A DNA stretch of 64,000 nt from NCBI RefSeq assembly GCF_000687455.2, contig NZ_JGVW01000053.1, positions 62,001 through 126,000 of the forward strand, written 5' to 3'. A program made the position numbers and the translations under genes. Position 1 is the stretch's first letter, and every line of letters starts with the position of its first letter. The notes beneath the pieces are model-generated. The model was not told the origin of the DNA. It made no database searches and saw only the letters and a list, made by a program, of their open reading frames with translations. Source of the stretch: Burkholderia sp. lig30. GTDB lineage: Bacteria > Pseudomonadota > Gammaproteobacteria > Burkholderiales > Burkholderiaceae. Below are positions 58,205 to 64,000 of the stretch, in pieces.

Positions 58205-58488
58205 TGGCCGGCACCCTCATGTGTCGAGTGATGACTCGTGTTCGAGGGACGGTCGGAGGTTACCCCGCGCTTCGCCCCGGATCGGGCGGGCATCACGGCG
58301 CGGTTCACCTGTTGCCACGTCGGGGCTTCACCGTCCTTGTACGGTTGGTAATCGTCAAATGCCGACGAAGCGGCAACCGCCGGGACCGACGCTGCCGCGT
58401 CCGACGGGTCGGGAACGGACGTCGTAGCGAGGACGAGCGTCGGCAATGCTGCCGCCGCGCCGACCAGCGCTGCAGAAAGGATTCGCAT
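58201..58488 (-). CDS. Small exported protein upstream of TolC/oxidase genes
   Basis: A 95-residue protein with a signal peptide ending near VLATT. The mature part has the segment FDDYQPYKDGEAPTWQQVNR that recurs in small proteins of copper clusters in related bacteria, then a His-containing tail (SHHSTHEGAGQ). Function unknown. It overlaps the following gene by four bases. Confidence 0.7.
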   Translation of the reverse strand: MRILSAALVGAAAALPTLVLATTSVPDPSDAAASVPAVAASSAFDDYQPYKDGEAPTWQQVNRAVMPARSGAKRGVTSDRPSNTSHHSTHEGAGQ

Positions 58489-58575
58489 GGTTTTTCTCGT
58501 CGAATGTCACCCGGCGGCCGGAACGGGCCGCCAAAGCGAGATGAACGCCGCAGCACACACGCTGCGACGCGAAGC

Positions 58576-58980
58576 TCAGACGAGAAGGGTTCGGGGAGGC
58601 CGCTCGATGCCGGCGGTCAGAAATGACGCGGCTGCGGTAGAAGACGGTGGGAAGACAGCGGTAAGCGCGGAATCGAGCGACCGCGCGACCGACGGCGCGG
58701 TTGGCACTCCAGCGCCGACGCAACATGACACGCAGGTCGAGCACGCGTGCGCGTGGTGGGTATCGCCCAGACTGTGCCGGTGCACACCGTCGTCGGTGGC
58801 CGCGTGTACGTCGGCCGTTTCATGGCGATGCCCGGCAACCGGTTGCCCGGCGTCGATGGCGAACCGGGCGTCTTCGTCCGCATGTGCCGCCGCGCACTGC
58901 ATGGCAATAGCAGCGAACGACTGAACCGGAAGGCTCAGTGCAAGGAACAGGACGAGGAAGAGTTTGCGCCAGTACGACAT
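58576..58980 (-). CDS. His/Cys-rich exported protein
   Basis: A 134-residue protein with an N-terminal signal (LFLVLFLALSLPVQSFA). The middle is rich in His and Cys (AGHRHETADVH, GVHRHSLGDTHHAHACSTCV, SCC), which suggests metal binding. I do not recognise a named family. It is the first gene of the oxidase branch. An alternative ATG lies six codons upstream; neither has a strong ribosome site. Confidence 0.6.
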   Translation of the reverse strand: MSYWRKLFLVLFLALSLPVQSFAAIAMQCAAAHADEDARFAIDAGQPVAGHRHETADVHAATDDGVHRHSLGDTHHAHACSTCVSCCVGAGVPTAPSVARSLDSALTAVFPPSSTAAASFLTAGIERPPRTLLV

Positions 58981-59144
58981 GGGGCAGGAGTCTAGCATGA
59001 CGTGACGCGCGTTGTGACGTCGGCAACGCGCAACGGCATCCGCAATCCGCCACGTCCTCGCCAGTGGGGGCTGCACACGCTCCATCACTGGTCGAATCTC
59101 CCCCGAGATGACGCTCCCGCCGCGTTATCGAGTCGGCGACAAGG

Positions 59145-59642
59145 TCACATCACGACGGGCTTGCTGGATAACTCGTCCTGCGGAGGACGGCGAGACGGGT
59201 AGTGCTTTTCGAGCAGTTCGGTGACGAGCGCAATCCCGTGTATCGAGCCGGACTCGAAGCTGCCCGCCCTGAATGCCGCTTCCATGGTGCGGCAGACCGC
59301 CTCCCATTCTTCGCTCGTGACGCGCGAGTGGATGCCCCGGTCCGCAACGATCTCGACGTCACGGTCGGCCAGCAGCAAGTAGATGAGTACGCCATTGTTG
59401 TGCTCGGTGTCCCAGCCCCGAAGCTCCGAAAACACTTCTATCGCGCGCTCGCGCGCGGTCTGCCCTCGAATCAATGCGGCGCTATGCAGCGCGCCCTCTA
59501 CCGCGAAGCGCAGTTGGCCAGCGTGCGCGATGTGGCTCGCCTTTACAGCGGCTTCGATTTTTGCCAGCGTCGGTTTCGGGAAGACGGCATTGACCCGCCA
59601 TCTTGTCATGAGCAGGTGCCGGACGGCGCGCCGGATATCCAT
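59145..59642 (-). CDS. TPM-domain protein, short form
   Basis: A 165-residue protein whose central part is a TPM domain (RGQTARERAIEVFSELRGWD, NNGVLIYLLLADRDVEIVAD). It lacks a signal peptide and the glycine-rich tail of its neighbour. The TPM name comes from a plant photosystem protein; bacterial versions often travel with LemA. It starts 2 bp after the larger TPM gene, in one operon. Confidence 0.8.
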   Translation of the reverse strand: MDIRRAVRHLLMTRWRVNAVFPKPTLAKIEAAVKASHIAHAGQLRFAVEGALHSAALIRGQTARERAIEVFSELRGWDTEHNNGVLIYLLLADRDVEIVADRGIHSRVTSEEWEAVCRTMEAAFRAGSFESGSIHGIALVTELLEKHYPSRRPPQDELSSKPVVM

Positions 59643-59644
59643 GG

Positions 59645-60490
59645 TTACCACCTCCCCGACGCGCCACCGCCGCCAAAGCCACCGCCACCGCCTCGAAAGA
59701 TGTCCCTTCCGGAACCTCGCCCCCCTGGGTGTCCGCCGATGTAGGGACCGCCGACGCGCATCCCCATCCCGGCGCCAATCAACGTGAATACAAGAGAAAT
59801 GACGCCGGCGACGATGGCGACGAGAATCGCACCGGACAATAGCCATGCCACGAACCCGACTGCGCCGCCGGTGATGACGGCCCCGGGAAGCCTGCCGAAC
59901 AGGGTTCTCAGCACCCCGCCCGCGACCATCGTCAGCACGAACAACACCGGCAATAGACTGCCCGTGCCGCCGCCACGGGAATGGCGCGGAGGCGGAAGCG
60001 GTTCTCCGTCAATCACCCGCATGATGCTGTCCACCCCGGCCGACACGCCGCCGTAGAAATCGCCGCGCCGGAATCGCGGGACAATGATGTCCTCGATGAT
60101 GCGGTTGCTCGTGGCGTCCGTGAGCACGCCCTCCAGGCCGTAGCCGACCTCGATACGCAGCGTCCGGTCGTTCTTGGCGACGATGAGCAGGACGCCATCG
60201 TCCACACGTGTCCGCCCAAGCTTCCACTGCTCGACGACGCGGATGGAGTACTGCTCGATGGTCTCGGGTTGCGTCGTCGGCACGATGAGCACGGCAATCT
60301 GACTTCCCTTGCGCGCTTCGTAATCCTTCAGCGCTTGCTCCAGCGTGCTGCGTTGTTCATCCGACAGTGTGCCCGTCGCGTCGGTCACGCGCGTGGAGAG
60401 CGCCGGCACTGGCTGCCCGGTCTGACTGACGGCGCCACTCCACCAGAACAGCGCGGCCAATGCGACCAGCGCCGCGCGAACCATCTTCAA
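59645..60490 (-). CDS. TPM-domain membrane protein (YgcG-like)
   Basis: A 281-residue protein: signal peptide, TPM domain at about residues 35-155 (VTDATGTLSDEQRSTLEQAL, RTRVDDGVLLIVAKNDRTLR), two or three membrane segments, and a low-complexity glycine tail (FRGGGGGFGGGG). It overlaps lemA by four bases. LemA with one or two TPM proteins is a common conserved operon of uncertain, envelope-linked function. Confidence 0.88.
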   Translation of the reverse strand: MKMVRAALVALAALFWWSGAVSQTGQPVPALSTRVTDATGTLSDEQRSTLEQALKDYEARKGSQIAVLIVPTTQPETIEQYSIRVVEQWKLGRTRVDDGVLLIVAKNDRTLRIEVGYGLEGVLTDATSNRIIEDIIVPRFRRGDFYGGVSAGVDSIMRVIDGEPLPPPRHSRGGGTGSLLPVLFVLTMVAGGVLRTLFGRLPGAVITGGAVGFVAWLLSGAILVAIVAGVISLVFTLIGAGMGMRVGGPYIGGHPGGRGSGRDIFRGGGGGFGGGGASGRW

Positions 60491-61128
60491 TTTGCGGCTC
60501 CACTTGCCGGCGCCGGCGTAGTGCCAAAGTCCACGCGTGGCGGCCTGGCGATTTCCGCTTCGTTCGCGACTGCAAAGTTCGGCTTTTCCTTGTAGCCGAA
60601 CGCCATCGCGGTCAGGTTGTTCGGGAACGAGCGAACCGTGACGTTGTAGTCCTGAACCGAGCGGATGTAGCGGTTCCGGGCCACGGTGATTCTGTTTTCG
60701 GTGCCCTCAAGTTGAGCCTGAAGGTCACGAAAGTTGGCGTCGGATTTGAGCTGAGGATAGTTCTCGGAAACCACGAGCAGCCGGGAAAGCGACGACGTGA
60801 GCTGTCCCTGGGCCGCCTCGAATTTCGCGAACGCAGCGGGGTCCGCCAGCAGTTCCGGCGTGGCGCGCATGGCGCCCACTTGAGCCCGGGCTTCGGTCAC
60901 CCGCGTCAGAACCTCTTTTTCCTGGTTCGCATATCCCTTCACGGTGTTGACAAGATTCGGCACCAGGTCGGCGCGCCGCTGGTACTGGTTGAGCACTTCG
61001 GACCAGTTGGCCTTCACCTGCTCGTCCTGGGACTGGATGGCGTTGTAGCCACACCCGGACAGCATCACGCTGAAGGCCGTCATCAATACCGCGACCCACC
61101 GGGCGCGAAACGTCGAGAAGTGTTGCAT
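60487..61128 (-). CDS. lemA: LemA-family lipoprotein
   Basis: A 213-residue LemA protein with a lipobox-like start (FSVMLSGCGYNAIQSQDEQV) and the family core VKANWSEVLNQYQRRADLVP, NLVNTVKGYANQEKEVL, RNRYIRSVQDYNVTVRSFPN. It is helical and membrane-anchored. It heads the lemA-TPM-TPM operon and is divergent from the Met-rich protein gene. Confidence 0.92.
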   Translation of the reverse strand: MQHFSTFRARWVAVLMTAFSVMLSGCGYNAIQSQDEQVKANWSEVLNQYQRRADLVPNLVNTVKGYANQEKEVLTRVTEARAQVGAMRATPELLADPAAFAKFEAAQGQLTSSLSRLLVVSENYPQLKSDANFRDLQAQLEGTENRITVARNRYIRSVQDYNVTVRSFPNNLTAMAFGYKEKPNFAVANEAEIARPPRVDFGTTPAPASGAAN

Positions 61129-61411
61129 GTCCTGCCCCCTTGTGGCCGTGTCGGCTGACCTCGATTGCGGTGCTGCCGGTTCTGTCTGCTGAAACGATGC
61201 TAAGCGGCTCGTGCTTGACGGGCTTGATTTGCGTCAATGGCGGCAGCCCTGCCTTGCGTGTCGATTTCATGAATGTCATGCGGCAAAACCTGCTCGCAGC
61301 TCAACGACGAAGTCGCTCCGTGGCGGATTGAGCGAAGTCAATCCCTCTCCGGATGTGCGCGCTACATTGGAAGCGGCTGGCGCGTACGCCGTCGAATAAT
61401 TGGAGAACAGG

Positions 61412-61849
61412 GTGAAAAATTTGAATAAATGGGTTCTTGCCGCGGTCATCTCGTTGATGGCTGGCGCCGGTATCGCGCAGGGTGCGGAATCGGCATCCGA
61501 TACGGACCATGCTGCGCATCATCCCGCAAACGCAAAGACCGCCAAGGCACCGAAGGTCAAGAAGGCAACGCCTGTCGATGACCAGATGCGTGCGATGCAG
61601 GAAATGCACGAGAAGATGATGTCGGCCAGGACGCCGGAGGAGCGCGCAGCCCTCATGGATGAACAGATGAAGACCATGCAGGACGGCATGGGAATGATGG
61701 GCATGATGGGCATGATGAACGACCAATCGGCAAAGATGCCGATGTCGCAGCGACATGAAATGATGGAAAAGCGCATGGACATGATGCAACTGATGATGCA
61801 GTCCATGATGGATCGTCAGGCCACGCAGGACCGTCCGCTGGCCAAGTAG
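61412..61849 (+). CDS. Met-rich exported protein
   Basis: A 145-residue protein with a signal peptide (WVLAAVISLMAGAGIAQGAE), a His-containing DTDHAAHHP stretch, then a very Met-rich helical part (GMGMMGMMGMM and KRMDMMQLMMQSMM). Met clusters bind Cu(I). The GTG at 61412 has GGAGAACAGG just upstream; a TTG four codons earlier is possible. It is the first gene after the copper cluster on the plus strand. Confidence 0.75.
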   Translation: MKNLNKWVLAAVISLMAGAGIAQGAESASDTDHAAHHPANAKTAKAPKVKKATPVDDQMRAMQEMHEKMMSARTPEERAALMDEQMKTMQDGMGMMGMMGMMNDQSAKMPMSQRHEMMEKRMDMMQLMMQSMMDRQATQDRPLAK

Positions 61850-61871
61850 CCTTTCTCCCGGGAGCGTTGCG

Positions 61872-62126
61872 ATGGACGATGACTCACGCAGTTCGCGTCC
61901 CTTCTGGAAATCGCGCGCCGCGATCGCATGGCTGGTGTTCGGCGCGATAGCGATGTTCCTCTTGCTGTCGGAGCACCGTGCCCACGTTCTGGGGGTGTTG
62001 CCCTACCTGCTGCTCTTCTCCTGCCCCTTGATGCATCTGTTCATGCACCATGGACATCATCACCATGGCGAGGGGAAAGGCGATACGCACGCCGATTCGG
62101 GAGAGAACCATGCGCGGCACGGGTAG
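61872..62126 (+). CDS. DUF2933 small membrane protein
   Basis: An 84-residue protein with two membrane segments (AWLVFGAIAMFLLLSEHRAH and LPYLLLFSCPLMHLFMHHG) and a His-rich tail (HHGHHHHGEGKGDTHAD). DUF2933 proteins accompany heavy-metal genes and a methyltransferase-like membrane protein. It overlaps the next gene by 17 bp. Confidence 0.8.
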   Translation: MDDDSRSSRPFWKSRAAIAWLVFGAIAMFLLLSEHRAHVLGVLPYLLLFSCPLMHLFMHHGHHHHGEGKGDTHADSGENHARHG

Positions 62127-62766
62127 CGATTACGGATTGTGGGGACTGGTCGTCGTCAACTCTCTCGTCTTCATCATTTTCGCCTTCAGCTTCTTCAAGC
62201 CGAAGACGATGCGCGACTGGCGGTCCTTCGGCGCCTTCTCCGGGTTCATCGTGGCCCTGTTCGCGGAGATGTACGGCTTTCCATTGACCATCTATCTGCT
62301 GTCGGGATGGATGCAGGCACGTTTTCCTCAAACCAATCTGCTGTCCCACGATGCTGGCCACCTGTGGTGGATGATGACGGGGCGCCACGGCAATCCCCAC
62401 TTTGGCTTGCCGCACCTTCTCGGCATCGCGCTCATCATCGGCGGCTTCTACTTGCTGTCCGTCGCGTGGCACGTGCTGTATGAGGCCCAACGGACGGGGA
62501 CGCTGGCCACGACCGGACCGTACAGCAGAATTCGACACCCGCAATACGTCGCGTTCGTCCTGATCATGACCGGATTCCTGATGCAATGGCCGACGCTCGT
62601 CACGCTGGTCATGTTCCCGATACTCGTCGTGATGTATGTTCGCCTCGCCAGGCAGGAGGAACACGACACGGAAGCGCGATTCGGGCAGGCGTGGCGCGAC
62701 TATGCGGCAGTCACGCCGCGATTTTTCCCTCGCCTGTCCGATGACAGAGAGGTGCACGTTCATTGA
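62110..62766 (+). CDS. Isoprenylcysteine carboxyl methyltransferase (ICMT)-like membrane protein
   Basis: A 218-residue polytopic membrane protein. The C-terminal part has the SAM-binding family pattern (TGPYSRIRHPQYVAFVLIMT, then RLARQEEHDTEARFGQAWRD Y). Bacterial members of this family commonly follow DUF2933 in metal clusters; their substrates are unknown. The ATG at 62110 has GGGAGAG before it. Confidence 0.82.
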   Translation: MRGTGSDYGLWGLVVVNSLVFIIFAFSFFKPKTMRDWRSFGAFSGFIVALFAEMYGFPLTIYLLSGWMQARFPQTNLLSHDAGHLWWMMTGRHGNPHFGLPHLLGIALIIGGFYLLSVAWHVLYEAQRTGTLATTGPYSRIRHPQYVAFVLIMTGFLMQWPTLVTLVMFPILVVMYVRLARQEEHDTEARFGQAWRDYAAVTPRFFPRLSDDREVHVH

Positions 62767-62863
62767 CGGTGACCGAGGCACTTCCGGTGCACCAGGACCG
62801 CGTGCATGAGCGACGCAACGCGTCGAGCACTATCGTGCCCCGCTTACGCATCGAAGCGGATGC

Positions 62864-63019
62864 CTATAGCGAGCCAGCAAACCGCCGTTCCAGAGTCAGG
62901 TAGTCGCCAGGCCGCGTAATGGATACATCCGCCGTTCCGCTGGCGGGCGTGTAACGGACGGCATTGTCGACCAAATTCCGCAGAACGACCGTAAGCGCAA
63001 GGCCGGTCACCGGGGCGAA
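62864..63019 (-). pseudogene. Remnant of a sensor histidine kinase
   Basis: A short minus-strand reading ends in a stop at 62864 and spells VVLRNLVDNAVRYTPASGTA, the ATP-binding N box of a QseC/CusS-like histidine kinase. The sequence upstream of about 63013 stops matching, and the nucleotide-binding G boxes downstream are also missing. It is a fragment of roughly 45 codons left by deletion. Confidence 0.7.
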
Positions 63020-63159
63020 TCAATGCTACTGAACGTGGCGAGAAACATGTGTCGCTGTCCACGGAGCCGTCGGCAGCCAGTCATGTCACGGAAGTGCAAG
63101 ACTTGCTCGGCAGAATCCCGAACAAAATCAGAAAGGCAAACGACGGGGCGGGAGCGTGA
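63016..63159 (+). pseudogene. C-terminal remnant of an unknown gene upstream of the phosphatase
   Basis: A plus-strand frame without a start runs from the rearrangement point to a stop at 63157-63159, ending TEVQDLLGRIPNKIRKANDG with a short tail. Its stop overlaps the GTG of the next gene (GTGA), as a real operon partner would. The parent protein is not recognised. Its 5' part was lost at about the same point as the histidine kinase remnant. Confidence 0.45.
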
Positions 63160-63647
63160 CCAGAAAGTATCGGGTGCTGTTTCTCTGCCGGGAGAATTCA
63201 GCACGCAGCATCATCGCCGAGGCACTGCTGCGCGAACTGGCAGGCCATCGGTTTGACGCATTCAGCGCCGGAGCGGAACCGGCAGCGTGCGTACATTCAC
63301 TGGCGTTGACGCAACTGCGTCCAGGCATCTCCGCCCTCGACCTGCTCAGTCCGAAAAGCTGGTTCGAATTCACGAGCGAGTGGGCGCCGCAGATGGACCT
63401 GGTCATCGCGATGGACGGTTGCGTAGAGGAATATCCTGCGCCTGTGTTTCCGGGGAGGCCGGCCATTGTCAGGTGGAATTTTGCGGACCCGCTCGCGGAG
63501 CACATGAATCAGGTCATGCGTGCGCGCTCGTTCGAAAGCGTTTTCTGGCAGATTTTGCAGCGCGTCACTCGCTTCATTGAAGTGCCGTGGTACGAAGCCG
63601 TGCTGGAACCCGCCACGGCGGCCAGGCCATGCTCTTATGAAAACTAG
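63156..63647 (+). CDS. Low-molecular-weight phosphatase / ArsC-like protein
   Basis: A 163-residue protein of the low-molecular-weight tyrosine phosphatase/thioredoxin-coupled arsenate reductase fold. The P-loop CRENSARS (Cys-x5-Arg-Ser) follows the VLFLC strand. The later WNFADPLAE supplies the general-acid Asp (DP). Phosphatase or arsenate reductase cannot be decided from these residues. The GTG at 63156 has GGGAG upstream; no arsR or arsenite pump gene is nearby. Confidence 0.8.
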   Translation: MTRKYRVLFLCRENSARSIIAEALLRELAGHRFDAFSAGAEPAACVHSLALTQLRPGISALDLLSPKSWFEFTSEWAPQMDLVIAMDGCVEEYPAPVFPGRPAIVRWNFADPLAEHMNQVMRARSFESVFWQILQRVTRFIEVPWYEAVLEPATAARPCSYEN

Positions 63648-63748
63648 GTCGTGTACGCCGGCAATGTATGGTGAAGAAGCAAGACACTCGCGCCGATAGC
63701 CGCCAGACGGTGGGGCAAAGTCAAGATGTCAGGACGGGAGGAGGCATC

Positions 63749-64000
63749 TTGAGCAGAAAGGTTCTGCGTAGAACCGTCACGTTCGTCGTGATTGCGGTCA
63801 TTCTCCTGGCGATTGCGCTGAGCACGTTTCTGACAGTGCGCCAGACGCGCGAGCAGGACAATTCACTGCATACTCTGCAAGCTTCCGGGCGTTTGAAGCA
63901 GGACCTCGACCAGGTCCAGCAGATGATGCTTGATGAACACGGGGCGCTCTACACGCTGATTGGAACCCGTGCCTTCTACAAGCGTACGGCTTACATCTTC
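63749..64000 (+). CDS. Start of a membrane sensor protein, cut by window end
   Basis: A frame from the TTG at 63749, which has GGGAGGAGG just upstream, runs open to the window edge (84 codons). It starts with a basic SRKVLRRT, a membrane segment (VTFVVIAVILLAIALSTFLT) and a helical periplasmic start (SGRLKQDLDQVQQMMLDEHG) like four-helix or CHASE3-type sensor domains. The output domain (kinase, cyclase or chemoreceptor) lies outside the window. Confidence 0.65.
   Translation, partial: MSRKVLRRTVTFVVIAVILLAIALSTFLTVRQTREQDNSLHTLQASGRLKQDLDQVQQMMLDEHGALYTLIGTRAFYKRTAYIF

Noticed and set aside
63156-63647. Firm call as arsenate reductase
   Set aside because: The P-loop fits both low-molecular-weight phosphatases and ArsC, and no arsenic genes lie nearby, so only the fold is claimed.

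Overview
The window is high-GC DNA with the gene content of a Burkholderia cepacia complex-type beta-proteobacterium. The strongest pointer is a complete three-component anthranilate 1,2-dioxygenase operon with its AraC-type regulator, in the gene order known from Burkholderia cepacia DBO1. The nitrate reductase, copper and flagellar families fit the same group. Which replicon this is cannot be told from the sequence. No rRNA, tRNA or CRISPR array was seen.

Layout. 0.6-3.8 kb: a catabolic module with an FMN-dependent 2-hydroxyacid dehydrogenase, a CsiD/GlaH-type glutarate 2-hydroxylase and a divergent LysR regulator. 3.9-5.2 kb: a DUF445 membrane protein. 5.4-10.3 kb: andAcAdAbAa, divergent andR and a muconolactone isomerase (catC). 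10.4-13.3 kb: a lower-GC type VI secretion cargo module (unknown gene, PAAR protein, frameshifted Asp-zincin peptidase, exported small protein) lying between intact catC and a broken partial copy of catC. 13.3-19 kb: an NAD(P)H:quinone oxidoreductase with LysR regulator, an unknown gene behind a near-perfect LexA box, FadH with an AraC regulator. 19.2-36.1 kb: katG, then a nitrogen-oxide block: nnrS, hcp-hcr with NsrR-like operators, narGHJI with a PpiC-type isomerase, an IS200/IS605-type tnpB element, and narK. 36.2-42.8 kb: a chemoreceptor and a motor module made of fliG, motB, motA and a protein that joins a cyclic-nucleotide-binding domain to a FliG C-terminal-like domain; sigma-28-like promoters precede the receptor and the fusion gene.

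42.8-63 kb is a copper-resistance region, mostly on the minus strand: a small Cys-rich protein, a CopA-type P-ATPase with autoregulated cueR, a PII-like protein, cusF-cusA-cusB-cusC, copD-copC, a second CusF-like protein, a CopA-type multicopper oxidase with a second TolC-family protein, and small secreted His/Met-rich proteins. LemA with two TPM-domain proteins, and a Met-rich/DUF2933/isoprenylcysteine-methyltransferase-like trio, lie at its far end. The trio is followed by a rearrangement junction near 63.01 kb where two gene remnants meet, then a low-molecular-weight phosphatase/ArsC-like gene and the start of a membrane sensor cut off by the window end.

Most notable: the cyclic-nucleotide/FliG fusion with its own stator genes; the type VI cargo module inside a duplicated catC; the unknown gene whose promoter is overlapped by a LexA box; and the glutarate hydroxylase paired with an FMN dehydrogenase instead of the usual LhgO.
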